A stretch of 64,000 nucleotides of DNA from JBBDMU01 sp040905685. Its GTDB lineage: Bacteria > Bacteroidota > Rhodothermia > Balneolales > Natronogracilivirgulaceae. The first letter of the stretch is position 1; each line of letters begins with the position of its first letter. The position numbers were made by a program, and so were the translations under genes. Under the pieces are notes generated by a model. That model was given only the letters and a program-made list of their open reading frames with translations, was not told the DNA's origin and did no database searches. The stretch is from positions 15,778 to 79,777 of the forward strand of contig JBBDRB010000097.1 in assembly GCA_040905685.1 (NCBI GenBank), in the 5' to 3' direction. Below are positions 36,229 to 45,311 of this stretch, piece after piece.

Positions 36229-36990
36229 ATGAAAGTTTCAGCTTTCAATTTATTGCCTCTTCTTGCCCTGCCGTTCCTCCTTCAGGCCTGCGGACCCGGT
36301 GCCGACCGGATCAGAGAAAGGGAACAGCGTGAACGCGACGCGGCGCAAAGGGAAACTCAGGAAGAGATCATGGTTTATGAAGCTATGGAACTTATAAAAT
36401 CACAGAGCCTGGCCATCGCCCGTGGTGAAGTTATTGCCCCGGAACCTGTACCGGTGGAGATCGCTACAGCCGGTTCCGCCTCTCCAGACCCTTCGGGCCA
36501 TTATACTATTCAGGTAGCCTCATTAGACACCCGCGCCCGGGCCGGCCGTGAGCTGGAAGGCTGGAAACAGCGTGGATATAATGATGCGTATATATCCGAG
36601 TACCGGAATGCCTACCGCGTCAGGCTGGGGCGGTATGCAACCCGGCAGGATGCTCAGGATCAGGCAAGGCAGGTCAACGGTGAGTATAACATATCTACCT
36701 GGGTTACTGAAACTGCCTCTGCCCACACAGGCACAACCCCGGCAACCTCCTCCCCGGGCCGCTACAGTATTCAGGTGGCCGCTGTAGCTTCCAAAAATTC
36801 AGCCGACCGGCAAATCAACAGCTGGAAAGAACGGGGGTTTGCCCAGGCATACGCCCAGGAGGTTCAAAATAACGACGCTACCCTATACCGCATTCGACTC
36901 GGACACTTTGACACCATTACCGAAGCAAGAGATGTCAAAAGCAGAATTAAGGATAGTTATGGGACCGACTCGGTAATATTTGATATGTAA
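36229..36990 (+). CDS. Lipoprotein with two SPOR domains
   Basis: 253 residues from the ATG at 36229 (MKVSAFNLLPLLALPFLLQAC), which places a lipobox cysteine at residue 21; a longer frame from 36157 is less likely. After a charged Arg/Glu/Gln-rich coil come two SPOR repeats: GHYTIQVASLDTRARAGREL and GRYSIQVAAVASKNSADRQI, each ending in RIRLG or RVRLG. SPOR domains bind denuded peptidoglycan at the division septum. The role is thus likely in cell-wall splitting or septum marking. The gene ends about 105 bases before the scaffold gap. Confidence 0.9.
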   Translation: MKVSAFNLLPLLALPFLLQACGPGADRIREREQRERDAAQRETQEEIMVYEAMELIKSQSLAIARGEVIAPEPVPVEIATAGSASPDPSGHYTIQVASLDTRARAGRELEGWKQRGYNDAYISEYRNAYRVRLGRYATRQDAQDQARQVNGEYNISTWVTETASAHTGTTPATSSPGRYSIQVAAVASKNSADRQINSWKERGFAQAYAQEVQNNDATLYRIRLGHFDTITEARDVKSRIKDSYGTDSVIFDM

Positions 36991-37094
36991 AGGCCCCCGT
37001 GCATCCGGCAGCCACCGGATTGATTCTTTTACCCATTTCCTTGTAACCTTTTTCCATTCCACTCGTCTTATAACCGGGAACGAACTCACTATAT

Positions 37095-37194
37095 NNNNNN
37101 NNNNNNNNNNNNNNNNNNNNNNNNNNNNNNNNNNNNNNNNNNNNNNNNNNNNNNNNNNNNNNNNNNNNNNNNNNNNNNNNNNNNNNNNNNNNNN
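37095..37194. other. Assembly gap (100 N)
   Basis: Exactly 100 N, the usual filler for a gap of unknown length. Genes left and right of it come from different contigs, so their order is supported only by scaffolding. The SPOR gene and the glycerate kinase gene both end before the gap, so none is visibly broken here. Confidence 0.98.
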
Positions 37195-37252
37195 TTAATA
37201 TGATCTTGGTGGGATAGAAATAACTTCATCCATTAACCCACCAAGTCTCCGA

Positions 37253-37283
37253 AAGGGCCCACACTGTGAAAGTGCGGGCCCTT
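37253..37283 (-). terminator. Hairpin terminator behind the glycerate kinase operon
   Basis: A 13-bp stem (AAGGGCCCACACT at 37253-37265 pairing with AGTGCGGGCCCTT at 37271-37283, loop 5) directly follows the stop of the glycerate kinase gene. The one odd pair is G.U on the minus-strand RNA and A-C on the plus strand, so the minus strand is favoured. The trailing T run is short, so termination strength is uncertain. Confidence 0.6.
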
Positions 37284-37284
37284 A

Positions 37285-38637
37285 TTATTGCAGGTGTACC
37301 TCTACGAGTGCGATCTGCATATCCATAACATTATTACCGGTGTCCCCGGTTTTCACAAGGGCTCCGGTGGCCTCAAAGAACCGGTAGGAGTCGTTGTTCC
37401 GCAAATATAACGCCGGGTCAAGCCCCTCCATGCGGGCTTGCTGAACCGTATTACCATTGCATATAGCCCCGGCCGCATCCGTAGGTCCGTCCCTGCCGTC
37501 GGTCCCTGCACTCAGTAAACTGACATAATGATGACCGTCAAGGTGAACCGAAGCGCTCAATGCCAGCTGCTGATTGCGCCCGCCTTTTCCCCCACCGGTA
37601 ACGGACAGATAGCTTTCTCCGAAATAAATCAGGGCCGCTGGTTTGGCGACAGGCTCATCCCGACTGAGCACAGATAAAGCCGTCCGGGTTATCTTTTTCG
37701 CCATATCATGGGTCTCACCGCTGTATGCTTCCTTGCTCCGGTATACGGAATAGCCTAATTCCTCTGCCGCCAGGCCGGCCTGCCGGGCCGTAAAACGGGC
37801 ATTCCCCAACAACAGATAGGTATGGCCCGGAATATCGTATTTCAAGGTTTCACCTGTCTTAGCAGCCATGCCTTTTTTTAAATAATCAACAACGTCTCCC
37901 GGAAGCCGGGCTAACAAATCATAGGCTTTCAGAACAGCCATAGCGTCCGTGTATGTCGTGGGATCGCGCACCATCGGACCGCTGCCGATGTCTTCCGGTA
38001 CATCACCGGGCACATCGGAAATAACCAGACTGATCACCCTGGCCTCTTTCAGAGCCAGGGCCAGACGGCCCCCCTTGACCCGGGAAAGATGTTTACGTAC
38101 CGTATTCATTTCATGGATGTTGGCGCCGCTGTTCAACAGCAGCTGTCCCGTTTGCTGAATACTGCCTAACGATACTTCATCAGGAGGGAGGCAGAGCAAG
38201 GCAGAACTTCCTCCGCTCATCACATACAGGACAATATCACCGGTCCCGACCCGCTTTGTCAGCATAAGCATTTTCGTTGTTGCCTCCAGGCTGTCGGTGC
38301 CGGGAACAGGATGGGAAGTTTCCATCTGACGAATATGGGGTGTATTGGTTGTCGTTCCCCTGGAGCAGACAACGAGTCCGTCGTGTATACGGTCCCCCAA
38401 TTTATTTTCCAGGGCCAGCGCCATTTGTGCAGCGGCTTTTCCCGACCCCATGACCCATATTTTCTGGTTCTGCTGCAAAGGAAATGTCTTCCCGCCCACA
38501 GAAAGAGAATTCTTATGGATGAGAATGTTTTCGGCTACCCGGTTATACGGCTTCGATTCCGACAAAGCCCGGCCGAAAATATGATGAAGATCTCTTTTCT
38601 GTTTTTCGTATTGCCGGCCCATAAGTTCATTCAACAA
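37285..38637 (-). CDS. Glycerate kinase, MOFRL type (GK-II)
   Basis: Phosphorylates D-glycerate, usually at O2. 450 residues, the family size. Motifs: VMGSGKAAAQMALALE, VMSGGSSALLCLPPDEVSL, VISDVPGDVPEDIGSGP, and in the MOFRL domain GKGGRNQQLALSA and SAGTDGRDGPTDAAGA. The start overlaps the end of the giant ThuA-type gene by 11 bases, so it is the last gene of the cupin-to-kinase operon. It gives that operon its only clear link to central metabolism. Confidence 0.93.
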   Translation of the reverse strand: MLNELMGRQYEKQKRDLHHIFGRALSESKPYNRVAENILIHKNSLSVGGKTFPLQQNQKIWVMGSGKAAAQMALALENKLGDRIHDGLVVCSRGTTTNTPHIRQMETSHPVPGTDSLEATTKMLMLTKRVGTGDIVLYVMSGGSSALLCLPPDEVSLGSIQQTGQLLLNSGANIHEMNTVRKHLSRVKGGRLALALKEARVISLVISDVPGDVPEDIGSGPMVRDPTTYTDAMAVLKAYDLLARLPGDVVDYLKKGMAAKTGETLKYDIPGHTYLLLGNARFTARQAGLAAEELGYSVYRSKEAYSGETHDMAKKITRTALSVLSRDEPVAKPAALIYFGESYLSVTGGGKGGRNQQLALSASVHLDGHHYVSLLSAGTDGRDGPTDAAGAICNGNTVQQARMEGLDPALYLRNNDSYRFFEATGALVKTGDTGNNVMDMQIALVEVHLQ

Positions 38638-41600
38638 TAAAAACCCCCTGCATTATGCGCCAATGCCCCGGGATAGTACATATGAATGGATATTCACCGG
38701 GTTGCCCGGGCACGCTGAAGGTCAGGGTGAAACTTTCCCCGGGCTCCAGAACGGGCGTAAAAGCCAGCACGTCCGGTGTGTCCGGTACGTAATGCCGCTG
38801 CCTGGCCTGGGCGGTTGCCATCATTTCATCGGCCAGTCGGCCGGTGTTTTCAATGGTTCCTGGTTTCAGGATCAGCAGATTGTGTTCCATGTTGTCCGTA
38901 TTGGAAAAAACCACCTGTACGGTCTGTCCGGCGGACAGCCGCAGTTCTTCGGTATCAAAGCGCATTACGTTGGGGGTAACGCCAATCTCGTAAACGGCGT
39001 CAACGCCCTCGGGCAATTCCTCCGGGGCGCCGCTCTCACCGGTCCGTTCGGTGAATCCGGGATTTGCCTTTGTGATCATACCCAGAATACCGTGCAGGGT
39101 TGAACCCGGCTCCGCCTGGGCATCCGGTGCCTTGAGGTTCGAAAGCTTTCCGGCCGCATCGGCGGCCTTCAGGAAGCCATGGCTGTGGACGGCCGCGGCC
39201 AGGGCTCCGGCCTCACGAATCCAGCGGTCCCCGATATTGGCCGCCTCTTCAAGCATGGTGAATACGGCCTCCCCGGCCTGATCGGAAACCGGCATGGCAG
39301 ACAAAGCCACCAGGGTCGCCAGCCTGACCTGTAAAGCCTGATCGTTCAGCAGCTTTCTGTCCAGCAGAGCCTCTAGCGATGTGCTTGTTTTCGGAAGCAC
39401 CTGCACCGCATTACGCCGTACGCCGGATGAAGGATGTTCTAAAGCACCCACAGCCGCTTTCAGGGCCTGTTCATTTTGCCCGTTCAACTGCCCCAGTCCA
39501 TGCAAGGTCCACAAGCCATGGATGGCGGCCACGTTCAATCCGATTTTATCCACGCTGTTGGTATTGACCAGTTCAATCAGCGATGCCGAAACATCGGCCT
39601 CTCCGCGTTCCACCAACAGGCGCTGGGCGTGTTTGCGCCAGAGCATGTTGTCATGGTCAAGGGTGCGCACCAGCTTCAGCGGACTGGCCCCCTCCAGCGA
39701 CGGAGTCTCTTCGTCTTGAGAGCCCTCGTAGACAATACGGTAGATACGGCCGTGCTGCCGGTCCCGTAACGGATTGGCATAGGCATTGCCGGGGGTAGGC
39801 TCCTGCCGGTCGCTTTCGGCATTATGCTGAATGATGTAGTTGTACCAGTCCGCAATCCAGACGTGGCCGTCAGGGCCCACTTCGGCCACAACCGGAGAGA
39901 ACCATTCATCATCGCTGGCCACCAGATTGCGATGATAACCGGCCCGGTAGCTGGATCCGTTTTCGTCCAGGTCCATCTCAGCAACCAGCTGTACGGTAGG
40001 CTCAGCAATGAAGCCCGTGCGGTTGTGGTATTTTTCCGGGTAGGAACGGGCCGTATACAAACCGTGTCCGGCCGCCGAGGTGAAAGCCCCCACCCAGTCC
40101 ACTTGCCGGAACTGATTGGTAAGGGTAATGACACGCGCCGTGCTCGTCAGGTTTTCGGTGACCGAATCATCAAAATCCGGTAGATTGTCGTAGAGCCGGC
40201 GGGAAAACGGCAGATAGGTGCTGGGGTTGCCGTTGGCCGTGGAAATGAATGCCCCGCCCTGCTCATTGAAGCCGAGCCCCCAGGTGTTGTTGTTGGTCCG
40301 CCGCAAAAAATCCAGCTTTGACCCGTCCTTCCTGAACCGGTAAACCCCCATCCGGAATTCATGATGCTCGCCGCCGATCGTCCCGTTCATCCCGGCATAG
40401 CCCAGTACACCCCAGATGTGATTATCCAGGCCGTATTGCAGGTTGTTGGGTCCGGCATGGGTATCCCATTGATCCCAGCCCTCAAACAGCACTTCTCGCA
40501 CATCGGCTTTGTCATCGCCGGTGGTGTCTTTAAGAAATAAGGTTTGTGGAGCCTGATGCACAATGACCCCTCCGTCGGAAAAGGTCAGGCTGGTGGGAAT
40601 ATTCAGGCTATCGGCAAAAACGGTAAACTTATCCGCGCGGCCATCTCCGTGCGTGTCCTCCAGGATCAGGATACGGTCCTTCCCGCCGCCATCCGGCCAG
40701 AACGAACGAGGATAGGGATATTCGACCGATTCGATCACCCAAAGGCGCCCACGCTCGTCCCAGTTCATGGCAATGGGGTTGACAATATCCGGCTCGGAGG
40801 CAAATAGCTCCACGCGGAAACCGGCCGGCAGGATCATCCGGTCCATAGCCGTTTCGGCATCCAGGGGAAGCTGCCTGTGATAATATCTGGGATTATTTGC
40901 GCCTCTGTCCATGGGTCCGGTTGTCTTCTCATATTCAACCCGCTGCTCGTGAGGCGGCGGAAACGGCACGTCCAGCACTTCATATTCAAAGGGATGTTCA
41001 ACGGTGCGCCCGGCCAGTTCTGCCTGAACGTCCTGACCCGCCGCCCAGCGGATCCCACGCTCCAGCAGGTCGTGAAAGCCGGGGTTGCGCCAGGTGTGTT
41101 CGTCATGGCCCCAGGCCGTATAAAATACACGCCCCCGTTCATGCGTCCGTATCCAGGTGTAGGGCTCCTCACCTCGGTAGCTGAGAACCGTCCGGTTATG
41201 TTCATTATGGTTTTGATGAACATAGGTTTCATCCCAGCTCTCAAAACCATCGAAGCCCTGCATGATTTCATGGTCCGGCTCCGCAATACGAGTGGCAAAA
41301 GAGTCGGTTTCATGGGACAGGAAAGCCCCTCCCAGCAGTTCAGTATACCGATCGGAGTCGCGAAAATTTCCCGAGGCTGAATGTATGGGTACAAATCCCC
41401 CCCCGCCAGCAACATATCCGATCAGGGCATCTTCCATCTCTTTTGATATTTCCGGAAAATGGGGTTCGTGATAATTGGCAAACAGCAGCAAAGCGTCATA
41501 CCTTTGCAGATTTTCAAGGTTCAGGTCGCCGGGGTCACTGGTATAGAACAGTTCTATACCCCGGTTAAGCATGGGCCGGGCTACGTCGCGCAGGCGTTCT

Positions 41601-41761
41601 GCCGGACGGTGTCCCTGATCATCGCCCAGGAACATCACCTTCAGGCGACCCTTCCTTTGTCCGTCATTAACCTCTCTGGAGTCCGGGCTGCAGGCCGCGA
41701 CCAAAAACAGAAGAAGCATGATGTTTAAGCCGCCGGTCCGTTTCATAAAACCATGTTCCAT
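38627..41761 (-). CDS. Giant lipoprotein: ThuA domain, dehydrogenase-type propeller, HEAT-like region, azurin-like copper domain
   Basis: 1044 residues from the ATG at 41761; 41746 (MKRTGG) also works, and the longer frame to 41929 would overlap the upstream gene. The lipobox ends at Cys24 (LVAAC). Residues 40-250 are ThuA-like (ALLLFANYHEPHF, GGGFVPIHSASGNF, TAWGHDEHTW). Residues about 330-690 match the membrane-bound-dehydrogenase propeller (DRMILPAGFRVELFASEPDI, WDERGRLWVIESVEYPYP). A helical repeat region follows to about 890. The C terminus is a cupredoxin: His in NMEHNLL and C-x4-H-x3-M in CTIPGHWRIM, exactly the azurin spacing (Cys, +5 His, +9 Met). Relatives usually end in a heme CxxCH domain; none is present here. 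Confidence 0.85.
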   Translation of the reverse strand: MEHGFMKRTGGLNIMLLLFLVAACSPDSREVNDGQRKGRLKVMFLGDDQGHRPAERLRDVARPMLNRGIELFYTSDPGDLNLENLQRYDALLLFANYHEPHFPEISKEMEDALIGYVAGGGGFVPIHSASGNFRDSDRYTELLGGAFLSHETDSFATRIAEPDHEIMQGFDGFESWDETYVHQNHNEHNRTVLSYRGEEPYTWIRTHERGRVFYTAWGHDEHTWRNPGFHDLLERGIRWAAGQDVQAELAGRTVEHPFEYEVLDVPFPPPHEQRVEYEKTTGPMDRGANNPRYYHRQLPLDAETAMDRMILPAGFRVELFASEPDIVNPIAMNWDERGRLWVIESVEYPYPRSFWPDGGGKDRILILEDTHGDGRADKFTVFADSLNIPTSLTFSDGGVIVHQAPQTLFLKDTTGDDKADVREVLFEGWDQWDTHAGPNNLQYGLDNHIWGVLGYAGMNGTIGGEHHEFRMGVYRFRKDGSKLDFLRRTNNNTWGLGFNEQGGAFISTANGNPSTYLPFSRRLYDNLPDFDDSVTENLTSTARVITLTNQFRQVDWVGAFTSAAGHGLYTARSYPEKYHNRTGFIAEPTVQLVAEMDLDENGSSYRAGYHRNLVASDDEWFSPVVAEVGPDGHVWIADWYNYIIQHNAESDRQEPTPGNAYANPLRDRQHGRIYRIVYEGSQDEETPSLEGASPLKLVRTLDHDNMLWRKHAQRLLVERGEADVSASLIELVNTNSVDKIGLNVAAIHGLWTLHGLGQLNGQNEQALKAAVGALEHPSSGVRRNAVQVLPKTSTSLEALLDRKLLNDQALQVRLATLVALSAMPVSDQAGEAVFTMLEEAANIGDRWIREAGALAAAVHSHGFLKAADAAGKLSNLKAPDAQAEPGSTLHGILGMITKANPGFTERTGESGAPEELPEGVDAVYEIGVTPNVMRFDTEELRLSAGQTVQVVFSNTDNMEHNLLILKPGTIENTGRLADEMMATAQARQRHYVPDTPDVLAFTPVLEPGESFTLTFSVPGQPGEYPFICTIPGHWRIMQGVFIVE

Positions 41762-41798
41762 TACGTTCCCCGTATAAGTGTCATTGATGCTGTTTTTA

Positions 41799-42635
41799 TT
41801 ACAATTTAAGGTCTTTAAACGATCTGGCTTGAGCTTCAATCGCCTTCTCCGTGGCAAGGCGCTCGACGCTGGAGGCCCCAAAGAATCCTGCCACCCCTGT
41901 GGTATGCTCAAAAATATACTGGGCATCACCCGGTTCGGCTATGGGTCCGCCGTGGCATAACACGATGACATCCTCACGGATCGCTTTAGCGGCATCGTGC
42001 ATAGCCTGGATTCGTTCGGCGCTCTCTTCCAGCGAGGGGGCCAGATCCCGGCTTACCCCTATGGACCCTTTCACGGTCGTGTTCAAATGGGCCACCAGTA
42101 CATCGGCCCCGGCTTCGGTCATTTTAACAGCCTGATCCACATCGAATACATAGGGACAGGTTAGCATATCCATCTCATGGGCCTGGCGTATCATTTCTAT
42201 TTCCAGATCATAACTCATCCCCGTCTGCTCCAAAATTTGCCTGAAATTCCCATCAATAACCCCGACTGTGGGGAAGTTCTGGACCCCGTCAAACCCCATT
42301 TCTTTTAACTGTCTGAGAAAAACCGGCATCAAGCGAAAAGGATCCGTTCCGCATACCCCGGCCAGTACCGGCGTATCCTTAACCACGGGCAGAACCTCCC
42401 GCGCCATATCCACAACTATGGCATTGGCATCTCCATACGCCATAAGTCCGGAAGCGCTGCCCCGGCCGGCCATGCGGTATCGGCCCGAGTTATAAATGAT
42501 GATGATATCGACGCCGCCTTTCTCAGCAAATTTAGCCGAAATACCGGTTCCCGCTCCGGTGCCGATGATGGGGCTGTGTTGTTTAATCTGGGATTGAAGA
42601 CGGGTCAGGCATTCCCGGTAAGGTATAAATGGCAT
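41799..42635 (-). CDS. Phosphoenolpyruvate hydrolase-like TIM-barrel protein (Tm-1 C-terminal half)
   Basis: 278 residues. Recognised from HSPIIGTGAGTGISAKFAEKGGVDIIIIYNSG, AGVCGTDPFRLMP, GVQNFPTVGVIDG and VLCHGGPIAEP, the TIM-barrel signal-transduction family related to PEP mutase. The function is unknown. In tomato Tm-1 this domain is fused behind the UPF0261 nucleotide-binding domain encoded by the gene just upstream here (18-base gap). The pairing makes it near certain that the two act together. Confidence 0.88.
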   Translation of the reverse strand: MPFIPYRECLTRLQSQIKQHSPIIGTGAGTGISAKFAEKGGVDIIIIYNSGRYRMAGRGSASGLMAYGDANAIVVDMAREVLPVVKDTPVLAGVCGTDPFRLMPVFLRQLKEMGFDGVQNFPTVGVIDGNFRQILEQTGMSYDLEIEMIRQAHEMDMLTCPYVFDVDQAVKMTEAGADVLVAHLNTTVKGSIGVSRDLAPSLEESAERIQAMHDAAKAIREDVIVLCHGGPIAEPGDAQYIFEHTTGVAGFFGASSVERLATEKAIEAQARSFKDLKL

Positions 42636-42653
42636 GGTTTTCGGTTTGGTTAG

Positions 42654-43880
42654 TTATCTGATGACAGATTCCGGTTCGTTGAGCAGGGACAGGAGCCGGC
42701 TGGCGATCAGGCCGGCGAACTCACTGTCATTAATATGTTTATCCTGTTCAATTATCCGGATATGAGGTTCAGTCCATTGGTGAAGAGCTTCAAACAGCGC
42801 CTGATTGGCCTGGGGATTATGAAAGGGTTGTCCCTTACGATCGATGGAGCTCAAACCCTTCAGAGGAAGAGCCAGTATGACCGGACCGGTTGCCTTATTA
42901 AGTTGTTCGGCAATTCTCCGGCCGATGATCCGGCATTCTTCAGGCGTTGTTCGCATCAGCGTCACGTTTGGATTATGACGGTATAACGTTCTGGATCGAA
43001 ATTTTTCAGGTACGGTATGCATAGCGTGAAAATTTACCATATCCAGGGCTCCGCAGGAAACTACCTGTGGAATTCCTCTTCTGCCTGCCGCACCCATCCG
43101 GTCGGGTCCGGCCGACAGCACCCCGCCGGCGACTTCATCACACCATTCGGTGGTGGTAACATCGGCCACAGCCATAAAAAAACCATCGCGGATAAGCCCA
43201 TCCATGGCCCGGCCACCTGTACCGGTCGCATGAAATATAACGACTTCAAATCCCGCCTGTTCCAGGACCTTCCGAACTTCCGTCACGCAGGGGGTAGTCA
43301 CGCCAAACATGCTTGCCGCTATCAAGGGCTTGTCTGCCGCTTCGGGTATTTTTTGCTCCACCATCCCACAGATGGCCCCGGCACCATTGGCCAGAATACG
43401 GCGCGACAACCGGTTCAAACCTGCAATATCCACTACCGAATACATCATGGTGATATCGCTGATATCCACATAAGGGCTTACGTCGGCGGACGCGACCGAT
43501 GAGATCATGACCTTGGGGATTCCGACGGGAAGTTCCCTCATCCCGGCCGTGGCTATATTCGTTCCGGCCCCCCCGCCCAAACCAAGCACCCCCTCCACGA
43601 TACCTTTAGCATGAAGTTTGAGAACCAGCGAGCGCACTCCTGCGATCATCACTTCAACCGCTTTGCCGCGGTCGCCTTCTTCCCGAAGTTTTACGAGGCT
43701 GCTTCCTCCTTCTTCGGCTACTTCACCCGATGCAATATCCGGCCTGAAAGGAGGATCCCCCAGCACGCCGGTGTCCATGACAAGGACCTTTCGCCCGCGG
43801 GCAGTTATCAATCCGCGTACGTATTCATATTCTTCCCCCTTGGTATCCAGCGATCCGATAAGAAGAATCCTTCCGTGCAT
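42654..43880 (-). CDS. Tm-1-like ATP-binding domain protein (UPF0261)
   Basis: 408 residues. The family start is clear (ILLIGSLDTKGEEYEYVRGLI), followed by GVLGLGGGAGTNIATAGMRELP, ISSVASADVSPYVDISDI and HATGTGGRAMDGLI. The domain binds ATP in the tomato protein, where Tm-1 blocks tobamovirus replicase; the bacterial role is not established. It lies between the cupin gene (gap 10) and the TIM-barrel gene (gap 18). Confidence 0.9.
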   Translation of the reverse strand: MHGRILLIGSLDTKGEEYEYVRGLITARGRKVLVMDTGVLGDPPFRPDIASGEVAEEGGSSLVKLREEGDRGKAVEVMIAGVRSLVLKLHAKGIVEGVLGLGGGAGTNIATAGMRELPVGIPKVMISSVASADVSPYVDISDITMMYSVVDIAGLNRLSRRILANGAGAICGMVEQKIPEAADKPLIAASMFGVTTPCVTEVRKVLEQAGFEVVIFHATGTGGRAMDGLIRDGFFMAVADVTTTEWCDEVAGGVLSAGPDRMGAAGRRGIPQVVSCGALDMVNFHAMHTVPEKFRSRTLYRHNPNVTLMRTTPEECRIIGRRIAEQLNKATGPVILALPLKGLSSIDRKGQPFHNPQANQALFEALHQWTEPHIRIIEQDKHINDSEFAGLIASRLLSLLNEPESVIR

Positions 43881-43890
43881 GGTATCTTTT

Positions 43891-44307
43891 TTAAAGTGGC
43901 TCTTTCAGACTGCGCCAGGGTTCTTCTTCGTATACATAGATCATTGAACCTTCCAGGTCGGCGGCCGGTGATAGCATGGCAAGAAAGCATAAGGTTTCCG
44001 GCCCGGAATTGTAGGTGGCATGGACCTTATTTTTGGGTATGAAAGCCGCCTCGCCAGCCCCCAGGTTGCGAGCCTCCTGTCCGATCCATTGCTCGGCCGA
44101 TCCGGAGATGATGTATATAACCTCATCCATGGTCGGGTGGCGGTGAAAAGGATGTCCGTTCCCCGGTTCAACATCGACGCGGGTAACCATCAGATCTTCG
44201 CTGCCTGTGATATCCGGCCGGGAAAACCAGTGATGGGTGCCCCGGTCCAGATGCTCAACCTTTGTCGTCCCTCTGGTAAAAAACTTTCCTTCTTTTCCGG
44301 ACATCAT
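43891..44307 (-). CDS. Cupin-domain protein
   Basis: 138 residues, no signal peptide. Cupin motif one is GNGHPFHRHPTMDEVIYIISG with the His-x-His and Glu metal ligands; motif two is GEAAFIPKNKVHATYNSG. Probably a metal-dependent small-molecule binding or isomerising enzyme; substrate unknown. It is the first gene of a five-gene minus-strand operon, preceded by a perfect inverted repeat at 44328-44367. Confidence 0.88.
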   Translation of the reverse strand: MMSGKEGKFFTRGTTKVEHLDRGTHHWFSRPDITGSEDLMVTRVDVEPGNGHPFHRHPTMDEVIYIISGSAEQWIGQEARNLGAGEAAFIPKNKVHATYNSGPETLCFLAMLSPAADLEGSMIYVYEEEPWRSLKEPL

Positions 44308-44327
44308 GTTTATTTTAATGACTGATC

Positions 44328-44367
44328 ATTCTATTTACCTTAATGCCGGAATATAGGTAAATAGAAT
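44328..44367. repeat. Perfect 12-bp inverted repeat upstream of the cupin operon
   Basis: ATTCTATTTACC (44328-44339) and GGTAAATAGAAT (44356-44367) flank a 16-base spacer, ending 21 bases before the cupin start and 44 bases after the EEP-family gene. No T tract follows in either direction, so an operator is as likely as a terminator. Confidence 0.55.
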
Positions 44368-44410
44368 TAAGTCGACAACATCGGGGCAGGCCGGGAAACT
44401 AAGGACTGGG

Positions 44411-45286
44411 TTAGGGCAGTTCAATCTCAGCCACTACCGGAAGATGGTCTGACGGGAAACGACCATCATAGCGATCATCCGGGAAACGATGGTTAAGCAC
44501 TCTTATGCCTTCGCGGACAAATATATAATCTATCCTGGATTCAGGGCCCCTCAGTTCAACCCAATTATTTGATGTTGATGTCGGGCCTTCATGATCCGTC
44601 TCTGAGACATATCTCGCATCATAAAGGTTGGGCAGATCAACCATCACGGCATATACATCGGTCGTTTCCCTTGTATTAAAGTCTCCGGTGATGATTACCG
44701 GTATGTTGTCCGGAATTTCCGATACCCGGTCCGCCAGCAGCCGGGCACTTTCCAGCCTGGCCTGCTGACCCCGGTGATCAAAATGGGTATTGAAGAAATA
44801 AAATTCCTTATCCGTATCCTTAACCTGAAACTTAGCCCAGGTCACGACACGGGTGATGGCCGTATCCCATGACATACTTCCGGGAACCTCGGGGGTCTCG
44901 GAGAGCCAGAAGGTATCGTGTTCCAGCAAGTTGTAACGGTCGGGGCGATAGAAAATCGGAGAGAACTCTCCTGATTCTTCACCATCATCGCGTCCGGCCC
45001 CTACCCAGGCGTATTCCGGCAGGAGATCCTGCAGGTCATCAATCTGGCCTTTTAAAGCTTCCTGCAGGCCGGCAATACCGGCCTGGTATTTGATCCCTAT
45101 CATCTCAGCGACGTTATCCTTGCGGTGGGGCCAGGCATTAATCCCGTCGCCGGACGTATTATACCGTATATTATAGGACATAATGGTCTCAGAGGCAGAT
45201 TCCTGCGCCTCGTTGCCGGTGCATCCTGTCATCGCAAACAACAAAAAAGAAAACAAGATTACCAGGACGTTTGATTGTACATTCAT
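44411..45286 (-). CDS. Endonuclease/exonuclease/phosphatase (EEP) family lipoprotein
   Basis: 291 residues with a lipobox (LFAMTGC, about residue 21). The EEP core is complete: MSYNIRYN, GLQEAL (metal Glu), FFNTHFDHRG, ITGDFNTRE, RIDYIFV and the final SDHLPV. Such exported members act on phosphoesters; in Bacteroidota they often sit in sugar-use loci. Substrate unknown. The upstream neighbour is a truncated susD (gap 25), which supports a former polysaccharide locus. Confidence 0.88.
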   Translation of the reverse strand: MNVQSNVLVILFSFLLFAMTGCTGNEAQESASETIMSYNIRYNTSGDGINAWPHRKDNVAEMIGIKYQAGIAGLQEALKGQIDDLQDLLPEYAWVGAGRDDGEESGEFSPIFYRPDRYNLLEHDTFWLSETPEVPGSMSWDTAITRVVTWAKFQVKDTDKEFYFFNTHFDHRGQQARLESARLLADRVSEIPDNIPVIITGDFNTRETTDVYAVMVDLPNLYDARYVSETDHEGPTSTSNNWVELRGPESRIDYIFVREGIRVLNHRFPDDRYDGRFPSDHLPVVAEIELP

Positions 45287-45311
45287 TGGTTGTTCATTAT
45301 TTGATTACAGG

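Noticed and set aside
41762..41929. Longer N terminus for the ThuA-type lipoprotein
   Set aside because: It would overlap the TIM-barrel gene and move the lipobox away from the start; ATG at 41761 or 41746 gives a proper lipoprotein signal.
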